Part shown: positions 1 to 7,456 of the stretch, piece after piece | Layout of the letters: each line of letters starts with the position of its first letter | How positions within the stretch are numbered: the stretch's first letter is position 1 | Assembly (NCBI GenBank): GCA_022865365.1 | Contig: JALHSW010000284.1 | Span: forward strand, 1 to 23,841 | DNA from: Acidimicrobiia bacterium | GTDB taxonomy: Bacteria; Actinomycetota; Acidimicrobiia; IMCC26256; PALSA-555 | Length of the DNA stretch: 23,841 nucleotides | Direction: 5' to 3' | Translations under genes and position numbers: made by a program | Notes under the pieces: model-generated | Database searches by the model: none | Told to the model about the DNA's origin: nothing | What the model saw: only the letters and a program-made list of their open reading frames with translations

Positions 1-213
1 AGGATCGAGGAGGCGCTGCGGTGGAAGCGCCTCGAGCGCGCCGAGCTCGTCGGCGTCGCCGCGCGGGCTGCGGGCGATGACACCGGTCTCGGTGTGTCGA
101 CCGAGGTTCTCGTGGATGCAGTCCTGGACGCCGGTGTCCGCGCGGCCGACGCGCGTGGAGCCGAAGCGGCACCGTTACGTGACGGCTCGTGTTACTTCCC
201 GGAGGCCCAGTGA
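1..213 (+). CDS. 3' end of an unidentified gene (partial)
   Basis: An open frame runs in from the window edge and stops at the TGA at 211-213, giving the last 70 residues of a protein. The tail is rich in Ala, Arg, Glu and Asp and ends DGSCYFPEAQ. I recognise no domain. The stop overlaps the GTG of the next gene (GTGA at 210-213), so the two are translationally coupled and probably functionally linked. In gene clusters of this kind the partner of LipS2 is LipS1 or a lipoate-protein ligase, so this could be the C-terminus of one of those; that is inference from position only. Confidence 0.6.
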   Translation, partial: RIEEALRWKRLERAELVGVAARAAGDDTGLGVSTEVLVDAVLDAGVRAADARGAEAAPLRDGSCYFPEAQ

Positions 214-1328
214 CCAAGACCCGAATCTCGCTCACCGTCGACGCTTTGGACGCGGACGCGCCAACGACCTCCGCCGAGGTCAGCCCGGACTGGGTGCGGA
301 TCTCGGGCGCGAGCGCGATCGCGCTGCGCTTTCGCTCGGGACGGTTCGGCCGCGAGTTCGACTTCGGTGGCATCAACCTGCTGTTGAACTACGAAGACGG
401 CTGCCGGTCGGACTGCTCGTACTGCGGACTCGCCCGGACGCGCCCGGGGGCGTACGAGGACAAGTCGTTCATTCGGGTGGAATGGCCGCTGGTGCAGACC
501 GACGAGCTCGTGGAGCGCATGGCTCGCCACGAGGAGAAGTTGACGCGACTCTGCATCTCGATGGTCACCCACCCCTTCTCATACCGCGACACGTGCGACA
601 TCACTGAGCGCATCCGGGCCCACGTGGAGACCCCGCTCTCGATCCTCGTCGCCCCGCCCACACTCAACCGGCGGCGGCTCGAGCGGTTCAAGGAGCTCGG
701 CGTCGACATGATCGGATTCGGCATCGACGCCGTCACCGAGGACCTGTTCCGACGCCACCGGACCGAGGTGCCGGCCGGAGGTGCCGGGCTCAGCTGGGAC
801 CAGTACTGGGAGATCGTCGGTCACGCCCGCGACCTGTTCGGCCCGTGGAAGGTCAACTGCCACACGCTGGTCGGCCTCGGCGAGACCGACCGCGATCTCG
901 TCGACATCTTCGTCCGTCTGCGCGACCGGGAGATCTTCTCGTACCTGTTCTGCTTCAATCCCGAGCCCGACTCACGCCTCGCCCACCACCCGAAGTCGCC
1001 ATTGCGGAGATGGCGGCGCATCCAGCTCGTCAAGCACCTGATCGAGACCGAAGGCCTGGGTTGGGACGATTTCGAGTTCGACGACGACGAGGCGCTGACG
1101 CTCTTGCGCGGCTCGGAGCTGCTCGTCGACGGCGCAGTCGAGAGTGGCGTGCCCTTCATGACCAACGGCTGCCCGGGTTCAAAGGGTGAGCCGGGATGTA
1201 CCCGCCCGTACGGTTCGTACCGGCCGGCCGAACAGTTCCGCGACTTTCCGTTCGCCCCCGACCCCGACGATCTCCGGGACATCAGGGCCGAGATGGACCT
1301 CGAATCGATCTTCGAGAAGGTGAGGTAG
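210..1328 (+). CDS. lipS2: Radical SAM protein, LipS2-like lipoyl synthase half
   Basis: A 372-residue radical SAM enzyme. The [4Fe-4S]-SAM motif CRSDCSYC (CX3CX2C) is at residues 65-72. Further cysteines lie near the C-terminus in NGCPGSKGEPGC (C321, C330), suited to an auxiliary cluster. The family role I propose is insertion of sulfur into protein-bound octanoyl groups together with LipS1, making the lipoyl cofactor of the two LbpA proteins encoded 5 kb downstream. The GTG at 210 is preferred over the upstream GTG at 189 because GGAGG (201-205) sits just before it and it overlaps the previous stop. The gene ends 4 bases before etfB. The radical SAM assignment is firm; LipS2 rather than another radical SAM enzyme rests on the lipoate-binding-protein context and the C-terminal cysteines. 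Confidence 0.72.
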   Translation: MTKTRISLTVDALDADAPTTSAEVSPDWVRISGASAIALRFRSGRFGREFDFGGINLLLNYEDGCRSDCSYCGLARTRPGAYEDKSFIRVEWPLVQTDELVERMARHEEKLTRLCISMVTHPFSYRDTCDITERIRAHVETPLSILVAPPTLNRRRLERFKELGVDMIGFGIDAVTEDLFRRHRTEVPAGGAGLSWDQYWEIVGHARDLFGPWKVNCHTLVGLGETDRDLVDIFVRLRDREIFSYLFCFNPEPDSRLAHHPKSPLRRWRRIQLVKHLIETEGLGWDDFEFDDDEALTLLRGSELLVDGAVESGVPFMTNGCPGSKGEPGCTRPYGSYRPAEQFRDFPFAPDPDDLRDIRAEMDLESIFEKVR

Positions 1329-1332
1329 CGCA

Positions 1333-2103
1333 GTGCGCATCGTGGTGCCGATCAAACAGGTTCCCGACCTGGTGGAGGAGCTCGAGCTGTCGTCGGATGG
1401 CACCGACGTCGATCGAGAGTTCCTCAAGTTCGTCGTCAACGAGTTCGACGATCATGCGCTCGAGGAGGCGCTCCTCGTGAAGGAGGCTTCCGACGCCGAG
1501 GTCGTGGTCGTCGGCTTCGACGAACCCGACATCGACCAGGCCCTCTACACCGCGATCGCCAAGGGTGCAGACCGGGCCGTCAAGATCACGGGCGCAGGCG
1601 AGGGCGCGATCGACAGTCACGCCCGCGCCGCCGTGCTCGCCGATTGGCTTGCCGGACAGGACGCCGACCTGGTGCTGACCGGCGTGCAGGCCGCCGACGA
1701 CCTCGACGGCCAGCTCGTCCCCCTCCTCGCGGCACGTATGGGTCTCCCACACGCGTCGGTGGTGGTGTCGGTGGATGCGAAGGAAGGGGTCGCCCGCGTC
1801 CGCCAGGAGTTCAGTGGCGGCGCGAGCGCAGACCTGGAGGTTCGACTCCCCGCCGTCTTCGGCGTACAAGCGTCCCGTCAGCCACCGCGGTACGCGTCGA
1901 TCACGCGGATCCGCCAGGTCATGCAGGCGGGCGGGATCGAAGAGGCGGCCGCCGCGCCCGCGTCCGGAGGACCCGCGCTGACCGTCCGGCGTCTGTACCC
2001 ACCGGAGCAGACCGGCCACGCCGAGATGCTCGAGGGAAGCCCGGCCGACGTGGCCGACCGCATCATCGAGCTCGTCCGGGCCAAGGGTCTGCTCAACAAC
2101 TAG
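1333..2103 (+). CDS. etfB: Electron transfer flavoprotein beta subunit
   Basis: A 256-residue EtfB. It starts RIVVPIKQVPD, carries the VNEFDDHALEEAL segment of the family near residues 36-48 and the GVQAADDLDGQLVPLLA nucleotide-binding loop near residue 117, and ends in the long C-terminal arm with YPPEQTGHAEMLEGSPADVADRI. With EtfA it forms a soluble FAD heterodimer that carries electrons between a dehydrogenase and a membrane quinone reductase. The GTG start at 1333 has GAGG at 1322-1325. It is followed after 9 bases by etfA and then by a membrane Fe-S protein, its likely electron acceptor. Its placement among lipS2 and lbpA genes suggests the donor is sulfur oxidation on lipoate rather than fatty-acid oxidation; that is inference. 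Confidence 0.93.
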   Translation: MRIVVPIKQVPDLVEELELSSDGTDVDREFLKFVVNEFDDHALEEALLVKEASDAEVVVVGFDEPDIDQALYTAIAKGADRAVKITGAGEGAIDSHARAAVLADWLAGQDADLVLTGVQAADDLDGQLVPLLAARMGLPHASVVVSVDAKEGVARVRQEFSGGASADLEVRLPAVFGVQASRQPPRYASITRIRQVMQAGGIEEAAAAPASGGPALTVRRLYPPEQTGHAEMLEGSPADVADRIIELVRAKGLLNN

Positions 2104-2112
2104 GAGATCGTG

Positions 2113-3078
2113 ATGGGAAACGACGTCCTCATACTGGCCGAGCACCAGGCCGGGTCGATCAGCGACATCACCTTCGAGCTGCTCGGCAAAGCGAAAGAGG
2201 TCGCGGGCGCGTCCGGAGGCCGGGCGATCGTCGCGCTGTTCGGGAACGCGGGATTGGCGGGCGAGCTGGGTGCCGCCGACGTCGTCTTCACCATGGACGA
2301 CGGCGCGCTCGCGAGCTACACCGCCGAGGCCTACGAGAAGGCGCTGGCCCATGTTGTCGAGCAGCACCAGCCGCGCCTGGTGCTCCTGGGGACCACGACC
2401 GCCGGCCTCGACGTCGCGGCGTCGCTCTCGGAGATCTGGGGCGCGCCCCTCGTGTCGTACGTGGTCGGGCTCGAGTCCGAGGGTGACACGCTCGTGGCGA
2501 CCGCCCAGATCTACGGAGGCAAGCTCATGGCCGAGGTCGCGCTCGAAGGTGATCGCGCGATCGCCGCCGTGACCGCCGGTTCGTTCCCGGGCGAGGCCGG
2601 CCGGGGCACGGGGAGCCCTGCGGTGGAAGCTGTCGAGCCACCGGCCGAGCTGGGTGCGGGTCTGCGCACCACGTTCATCGAAATGATCCTGCCAGAGGCC
2701 GGTGATGTCGACATCACCGCCGCCGACATGCTCGTCGCCGTCGGCCGGGGCATCGGCAGCGAGGGTGATGTCGAGCTCGTCCAGGAGCTTGCAGACGCGA
2801 TGGGTGCGCCACTGGCCGCGTCGCGCCCGATCACCGATCTCGGCTGGCTCCCGAAGAGCCGCCAGGTCGGCAAGTCGGGCGTCAAGGTGAAGCCGCGCGC
2901 GTACTTGATGTTCGGAGTCTCGGGGGCCCCGGAGCACCTCGAGGGGATGCGCGACGCAGAGCTGATCATCGCCTGCAACACCGACGCCCAAGCCCCGATC
3001 TTCGACACTGCCCACTACGGCACGACCGTGGACCTCTTCGATCTCCTCCCGGCGCTCACCGAGAAGCTCGGCGGATGA
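2113..3078 (+). CDS. etfA: Electron transfer flavoprotein alpha subunit
   Basis: A 321-residue EtfA. The N-terminal half is the Rossmann-like Etf domain. The C-terminal FAD-binding half is clear: LVAVGRGIGSEGD, then SRPITDLGWLPKSRQVG, then FGVSGAPEHLEGM, and ACNTDAQAPIFDTAHYG before the end. These are the usual FAD-contact segments. AGGAG (2102-2106) is spaced well for the ATG at 2113, so I use it rather than the GTG at 2110. The last bases overlap the next gene (ATGA, 3075-3078), showing tight coupling to the membrane oxidoreductase that should take its electrons. Confidence 0.94.
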   Translation: MGNDVLILAEHQAGSISDITFELLGKAKEVAGASGGRAIVALFGNAGLAGELGAADVVFTMDDGALASYTAEAYEKALAHVVEQHQPRLVLLGTTTAGLDVAASLSEIWGAPLVSYVVGLESEGDTLVATAQIYGGKLMAEVALEGDRAIAAVTAGSFPGEAGRGTGSPAVEAVEPPAELGAGLRTTFIEMILPEAGDVDITAADMLVAVGRGIGSEGDVELVQELADAMGAPLAASRPITDLGWLPKSRQVGKSGVKVKPRAYLMFGVSGAPEHLEGMRDAELIIACNTDAQAPIFDTAHYGTTVDLFDLLPALTEKLGG

Positions 3079-5360
3079 CCAGCGCGTTGGCCGGACTCCC
3101 GCTCGCCGTCGAGGAGACGCGCGAGGTCTTCGAGGGGATCGGCACGCTCGGCGAGGGGATCTTCTACGCCCTCGCCTTTACGTCCACCTCCGTGTTCGCG
3201 TGGGGATGCTGGCGCCGGATACGCAAGTATCGGCGCGGTCGGCCTGCCGGTCGCTTCCGATCGCGCGAGTCCCGGGTGGCCGCCCCTTCGAACGGGGAGC
3301 GGGTGACGGCGACCCCGAACGGAGAGCAGGCGACGGCGGTCGTCCAGGGCGCGCCCACCCGCAACGGCAGCGCGAACGGCCACACCGTCGACGCCGGCAC
3401 AGCGGCGCACTCGCTGGTCGCGCTCGCGGCCAACACCACGGTGCGCAAGCGCGACCGGGCTGCGGGCATTGCGCACTTCCTCGTGTTCTGGGGCTTCATC
3501 ACGCTGTTCATCGGGACCGTGATCCTCACGATCGACTACGACATCGTGCGCAACGCGACCAATGCGCTCGGCGAGGAGCGCAGCTTCTTCAAGGGCGCGT
3601 TCTACCTCGGGTACTCGGTGATCCTCGACACGATGGGGCTCGCCTTCGTGCTCGGGATGCTCTACCTCATGTGGCGGCGGGCCTTCGGCCACAAGGCCGC
3701 ACTCGACTACACGCGGGCAGAGAAGCCCGAGGGCGGGTACTCGCGCGACGAGTTCGTGCAGGGGGACTGGCTGTTCCTCGGTCTGCTCTTCGCCCTGCTC
3801 TCGACGGGCTTCCTCCTCGAAGGCTTCCGGATCCGGGCCAGCGGATTCCCGTCGTTCGAGGTGTGGTCGCCGGTGGGGTGGCTGATCGCGAGGGGAGTAC
3901 GGGCAGTCGGGATCGGGACCGGTGGGGCCGGCGACGTCCGCATCGCGATGTGGTGGGTCCACGCCGTGATGGCGATGGGGTTCGTCGCCTACATCCCGTT
4001 CTCGAAGGCGATGCACATGCTCACCGACACCGCGAACGTGGTGGCGTTCGACCCGGCAAGTGCCCGACGGCTGCACGCGCCGCGGCCCGGCGCTGATCAC
4101 ATCGGCTACCGGACGCTGGACGATTTCACCTGGAAGGAGCTCCTCGACCTCGACTCGTGCACGAAGTGCGGTCGCTGCCACGTCGCGTGCCCGGCGACCG
4201 CTTCTGGCGCACCGCTCTCGCCCCGTGACTTCATCCTGGATCTCCGCCAGTGGGCCGACGAGTCGACGGGCGGGCGCACGTTCCTCGACCGGGAACGTCG
4301 ACCGACGACGACGGGTCCGCTCGCCGGGAACGGTGACGTCCGCGTTGCGGGCGACGTGATCACGGTCGAGACCTTGTGGTCGTGCACGACGTGCATGGCC
4401 TGCGTCGAGGCCTGCCCGGTCGGGATCGAGCACGTCTCGACGATCGTCGAGCTGCGGCGCAACCTCGTCGACGAGGGTGCGATGGAGCCGACCCTTCAGA
4501 GCGCGCTCCAGAACCTCGCGCAGCAAGGCAACTCATTCGGCAAGTCGTCGCGGATGCGAGCGCGCTGGACCAAGGAGCTCGACTTCGAGGTACCTGATGC
4601 GCGCACGACCCCGGTCCGCTACCTCTGGTTCGTGGGCGACTTCGCCGCGTTCGACGAGCGCCTCCAGGAGCTCTCGCGCACGCTCGCGCGCATCCTGCAC
4701 GACGCCGGCGTCGACTTCGGCCTGCTCTACGAGGACGAGTGGAACTCCGGGAACGACGTCCGACGCGTCGGGGAAGAAGGGCTCTTCGAGATGCTCGTCG
4801 AGCACAACGTGGCCGCGTTCGAGTCGGCGAGCTTCGACGAGATCTTCACGACCGATCCCCATTCGTTGAACACGCTGCGCAACGAGTACCCGGAGTTCGG
4901 GCTCGACAAGCCCACCCGGCACTACACCGAGGTCCTGGCCGACCTGCTGGAGTCGGGTGCGATTCCCACGCGCTCACTCGACGTCCGGGTCACGTACCAC
5001 GACCCCTGTTACCTCGCGCGCTACAACGGCGTGACCGATCCCCCTCGTCGGGTATTGCGGGCACTCGGGTGCGACCTGGTGGAGATGCCGCGCAACAAGG
5101 ACAACACGTTCTGTTGCGGAGCCGGCGGCGGGCGCATCTGGATGGACGATTCCGGGCTCGAGGAACGGCCCAGTGAGAACCGCATCCGTGAAGCCGCGGA
5201 GCTCGACGTCGAGCGGTTTGTGGTCGCGTGCCCGAAGGACTTCACCATGTACACCGACGCCGCCAAGACCACCGGCCACGACGACCGCCTCCAGGTCGTC
5301 GACGTGATCCAGCTCGTCGACGAGGCGCGTGTGGCAGCGGACCTCGTGGTGACCGAATGA
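3075..5360 (+). CDS. Membrane Fe-S oxidoreductase of the EMO/FadF type (Etf:quinone oxidoreductase-like)
   Basis: A 761-residue membrane protein. One hydrophobic helix lies near residues 29-46. A low-complexity Asn/Gly/Ala/Thr-rich linker follows (about 60-125), then four further helices (about 133-310) forming a NarI-like cytochrome b domain. Two ferredoxin motifs follow: CTKCGRCHVACP (C362, 365, 368, 372) and CTTCMACVEACP (C437, 440, 443, 447). The rest is HdrD-like, with two CCG-type domains. Relatives (EMO, FadF/YwjF) pass electrons from EtfAB to menaquinone, and the ATGA overlap with etfA supports that job. Oddity: the first CCG domain has lost its cysteines (VGD at D522, NSG at 557-559, TDPHS at 593-597). 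The second keeps HDPC (C645) and CCG (C680-681) but reads CPKD (719-722) where the family has CPFC. It could instead be an HdrB3/HdrD-like subunit of an sHdr complex. Confidence 0.85.
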   Translation: MTSALAGLPLAVEETREVFEGIGTLGEGIFYALAFTSTSVFAWGCWRRIRKYRRGRPAGRFRSRESRVAAPSNGERVTATPNGEQATAVVQGAPTRNGSANGHTVDAGTAAHSLVALAANTTVRKRDRAAGIAHFLVFWGFITLFIGTVILTIDYDIVRNATNALGEERSFFKGAFYLGYSVILDTMGLAFVLGMLYLMWRRAFGHKAALDYTRAEKPEGGYSRDEFVQGDWLFLGLLFALLSTGFLLEGFRIRASGFPSFEVWSPVGWLIARGVRAVGIGTGGAGDVRIAMWWVHAVMAMGFVAYIPFSKAMHMLTDTANVVAFDPASARRLHAPRPGADHIGYRTLDDFTWKELLDLDSCTKCGRCHVACPATASGAPLSPRDFILDLRQWADESTGGRTFLDRERRPTTTGPLAGNGDVRVAGDVITVETLWSCTTCMACVEACPVGIEHVSTIVELRRNLVDEGAMEPTLQSALQNLAQQGNSFGKSSRMRARWTKELDFEVPDARTTPVRYLWFVGDFAAFDERLQELSRTLARILHDAGVDFGLLYEDEWNSGNDVRRVGEEGLFEMLVEHNVAAFESASFDEIFTTDPHSLNTLRNEYPEFGLDKPTRHYTEVLADLLESGAIPTRSLDVRVTYHDPCYLARYNGVTDPPRRVLRALGCDLVEMPRNKDNTFCCGAGGGRIWMDDSGLEERPSENRIREAAELDVERFVVACPKDFTMYTDAAKTTGHDDRLQVVDVIQLVDEARVAADLVVTE

Positions 5361-5788
5361 TGCAGCCCGCCTTCGACGCAACGCTCGTCGGCAAGGCCCT
5401 CGGAGCCCGACTCGACGAGATCGAGGCGACGATCGAGCGCCTCCGTACGTTCGCGTTCGAGCCCGACACGGCCGTGTCGGCGGTGATGGGCGAGGGGGAG
5501 GTGCTCGACACGGCACGAGAGCTCGTGCTCCGGGCGCTTCGGGTCATGAGCGACCCGCTCGACTACCGTCTGCTCCTTCGCCTCCTCGACGGTGATTCCG
5601 ACCTGGAGGTGCTCGGGAACCTGCTCGCGCTCCCGCACGCGGCGATCTGGGAGCGTGTGAACGATCTCGTGCAGGCGGGCCTGGTGGGTCGCTCGCTCGA
5701 AGCCGACCAGGCCGGGCTCACCGCCGCGGGCCAGGCGCTCGTCGAGCTGGTCGAGGCGATCGCCCGGGCGGCGGGGGAGGGGCGTTAG
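5357..5788 (+). CDS. Winged-helix (ArsR-like) small protein
   Basis: A 143-residue protein. Residues 1-65 look alpha-helical with no motif I recognise. Residues about 67-140 have the pattern of a winged helix-turn-helix: DYRLLLRLLDGDSDLEVLGNL, then a recognition-helix-like PHAAIWERVNDLVQAGLV, a wing, and a closing helix, much like ArsR-family regulators. It overlaps the previous stop (ATGA, 5357-5360); a second ATG follows at 5360. ArsR-type repressors are known regulators of sHdr and Sox clusters, so a regulator is possible, but its place in the middle of an operon would also suit a structural or assembly role. There is no metal- or sulfur-sensing cysteine pair: the protein has no Cys. Confidence 0.7.
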   Translation: MMQPAFDATLVGKALGARLDEIEATIERLRTFAFEPDTAVSAVMGEGEVLDTARELVLRALRVMSDPLDYRLLLRLLDGDSDLEVLGNLLALPHAAIWERVNDLVQAGLVGRSLEADQAGLTAAGQALVELVEAIARAAGEGR

Positions 5789-5791
5789 GAC

Positions 5792-6115
5792 GTGGATTGC
5801 CCGTGGTGCGACTTCGCCGGCACGCCGCGCGAGCTCCACGCGCACCTCGGTGAGGCACATCCCGAGCGTGTGCGCTTCGAGGAGCGTGGGAGCTCGCGGT
5901 TCTACGGGATCGACTGCCCGATCTGCGACGAGGGCTACGAGCACATCGTGAAGCCGCGCTCGCGCGATCCGGGGTTCATGGAGGAGTTCCAGCGCGAGAT
6001 CCGCCTGGTCGCGTTCGACATGCTGGTCAACCACATGCTGGGCGAGCACAGCGAATACGCCACTGAAGGAGCCGAAGGAGATGGAGCCGGAGCCGTGCCC
6101 GAAGGCCCGGCCTGA
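5792..6115 (+). CDS. Small protein with two C2H2-like zinc sites
   Basis: A 107-residue protein with two matching Cys-X2-Cys...His-X4-His sets. The first is CPWC (C3, C6) with HLGEAH (H18, H23), the spacing of a classical C2H2 finger. The second is CPIC in the middle of the protein with HMLGEH about 40 residues later, a much wider loop. The tail (TEGAEGDGAGAVPEGPA) is low complexity. GTG start at 5792, preceded by a purine-rich RBS (GGGGGAGGGG, 5773-5782), 3 bases after the previous stop. I do not recognise a named family. The position between the Fe-S oxidoreductase and the lipoate-binding proteins suggests a part in assembling or regulating this pathway. Confidence 0.75.
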   Translation: MDCPWCDFAGTPRELHAHLGEAHPERVRFEERGSSRFYGIDCPICDEGYEHIVKPRSRDPGFMEEFQREIRLVAFDMLVNHMLGEHSEYATEGAEGDGAGAVPEGPA

Positions 6116-6148
6116 GGCAGGATCCACCACACGAGCAGGAGGAAGGCG

Positions 6149-6589
6149 TTGACGACCGTACGAGGCTGCAACATCCCCGACGATCTCCATTACCTCGTGG
6201 AGAAGCACGTCTGGGCCCGCCGTGATGACGATCTCGTGACCGTCGGGCTGACCGATGTCGCCCAGAACCTCGCCAAGGCGATCCTCTCCGTGTCGCTGAA
6301 GAAGCCGGGGAAGAAGGTGGTCAAGGGCAAGAGCGTGGCCACCGTCGAGAGCAGCAAGTGGGTCGGTCCCGTGCCAAGCCCGGTGACCGGTGAGGTGGTC
6401 GAGGTCAACGAGGCGGTCGCGAGCACACCGGGGACCATCAACACGGACCCGTACGGCGAAGGGTGGATCGCACGACTCCGGCCCGACGACTGGGAAGCCG
6501 ACGCCGGCGATCTCGTGACAGGGTCCGCCGGGGTGGAGGCGTACGAGCGGTTCCTGGATGCCGAGGGGATCGTCTGCGAGGACGAGTGA
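6149..6589 (+). CDS. lbpA: Lipoate-binding protein LbpA (GcvH-like), first copy
   Basis: A 146-residue GcvH-fold protein. The lipoylation site is K70 in VESSKWVGPVPSPVTGEV. The KWVGP context differs from the ESVKA site of glycine-cleavage GcvH and matches the sulfur-oxidation LbpA group. An N-terminal Cys (RGCNIPDDLHY, C7) and a C-terminal Cys (GIVCEDE) flank the fold. In sHdr-type sulfur oxidation the lipoyl arm carries the sulfur substrate. TTG start at 6149 is set by AGGAGG at 6137-6142, six bases upstream. No glycine-cleavage genes (gcvT, gcvP) are nearby, which supports LbpA. A second copy follows 1 base after the stop. Confidence 0.9.
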   Translation: MTTVRGCNIPDDLHYLVEKHVWARRDDDLVTVGLTDVAQNLAKAILSVSLKKPGKKVVKGKSVATVESSKWVGPVPSPVTGEVVEVNEAVASTPGTINTDPYGEGWIARLRPDDWEADAGDLVTGSAGVEAYERFLDAEGIVCEDE

Positions 6590-6590
6590 C

Positions 6591-7046
6591 GTGAGCGAGC
6601 AGAGCTGGTTCGGCTGCGTTGTACCCGAGGAGCTCCTCTACGACGTCGAGAACCACGTCTGGGTCCGGTTCGAGGGCGACGAGGCCGTGCTCGGGATGAC
6701 CGACGTGGCCCAGACGATGTGCGGCAAGTTCGTCCAGCTCTCCTGGAAGCAGCCGGGCCGGGTCGTGAAGCGCGGCAAGCCACTCGTGGTGATCGAGAGC
6801 GCGAAATGGGTCGGCCCGTTCCCCTCGCCCTTCAACGGTGAGCTCGTCGCTACGAACGAGTCGGCGTTCGCGGCCGACATCCTCGTGGCCAACCGCGACC
6901 CGTACGGCGCGGGCTGGCTCGTGCGCGTCCGGCCCTCGAACCTCGACGAAGCGCACGAGCAGCTCGTCGGCGGCGCCGAGGCGTTCGATCGCTACCGCAG
7001 CTTCATCGAGGAGCACGAGATCCGCTGCTTCCGCTGCGAGGAGTGA
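6591..7046 (+). CDS. lbpA: Lipoate-binding protein LbpA (GcvH-like), second copy
   Basis: A 151-residue paralogue of the upstream protein. The lipoyl lysine is K72 in IESAKWVGPFPSPFNGEL. It shares the GC(I/V)P(D/E) N-terminal motif (C9) and ends in two cysteines (EIRCFRCEE), one more than copy one. Much of the rest has diverged, so this is an old duplication rather than a recent tandem one. GTG start at 6591 with GAGGA at 6578-6582. Two LbpAs side by side suggest separate partners or separate oxidation steps, for example one serving Etf and one serving DsrE; that is conjecture. It overlaps or abuts the next gene. Confidence 0.9.
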   Translation: MSEQSWFGCVVPEELLYDVENHVWVRFEGDEAVLGMTDVAQTMCGKFVQLSWKQPGRVVKRGKPLVVIESAKWVGPFPSPFNGELVATNESAFAADILVANRDPYGAGWLVRVRPSNLDEAHEQLVGGAEAFDRYRSFIEEHEIRCFRCEE

Positions 7047-7048
7047 GG

Positions 7049-7357
7049 ATGGACATCGACATCGACGCAGGTGTACGGCGTGCGCTGGCCGAGGTGCGGG
7101 AGGGCGCGCTGAGCGTCGAGCTGACCCTCCACTTCTGCGGGGGGCTGGTGACCAAGGACGCGGTCGCGTATCCGGGCGCCGAGGACGAGGCGGCCGGGTT
7201 CCAGCGGGAGCGGGTCGGCGACCTCGACCTCTACTGGCGTCAGCGGCTCGTGGTCGAGGGGTCGACCGCGAGCCGGGTGAGCACCGAGATCGTCCCCCGC
7301 CACCTCCGTGTCCGCACCAAGGACGGGATGCTCTCCGCCCAGGCGTCCTACGAGTAG
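7049..7357 (+). CDS. Uncharacterised 102-residue protein
   Basis: A small, acidic, probably all-soluble protein of alternating strands and helices, with one Cys (HFCGGL, near residue 30). I recognise no family. GAGGAG at 7038-7043 fits the ATG at 7049; an alternative GTG at 7043 would overlap the previous stop. It is the last gene of the tightly packed lipS2-etf-lbpA run: a 99-base gap with a palindrome follows before dsrE. Co-transcription with the lbpA pair suggests a role in the same pathway. Confidence 0.6.
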   Translation: MDIDIDAGVRRALAEVREGALSVELTLHFCGGLVTKDAVAYPGAEDEAAGFQRERVGDLDLYWRQRLVVEGSTASRVSTEIVPRHLRVRTKDGMLSAQASYE

Positions 7358-7400
7358 GGCGCCGAGGGTTGCGGGTCCACCGGGAGTGGACGAGTATTCA

Positions 7401-7414
7401 CATATAAGGATATG
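7401..7414 (+). promoter_or_regulatory. Inverted repeat CATAT-AAGG-ATATG upstream of dsrE (probable operator)
   Basis: A perfect 5-bp inverted repeat with a 4-bp spacer, in an AT-rich island (7395-7414) that stands out from its GC-rich surroundings. It lies 43 bases before the dsrE start and 44 bases after the previous stop. CATAT/ATATG palindromes are typical of ArsR/SmtB-type operators, and the winged-helix protein at 5357-5788 is a candidate binder. TATAAG (7403-7408) could serve as a -10 box. Binding and promoter activity are inferred. Confidence 0.45.
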
Positions 7415-7456
7415 CGGGTCTGCGATGTTCCGTGGGCCCGCCGAGAGGGGGGGGCA

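Noticed and set aside
6149..7046. Glycine cleavage system H proteins
   Set aside because: The lipoyl site reads KWVGP, no gcvT or gcvP is nearby, and the neighbours are sulfur-oxidation genes.
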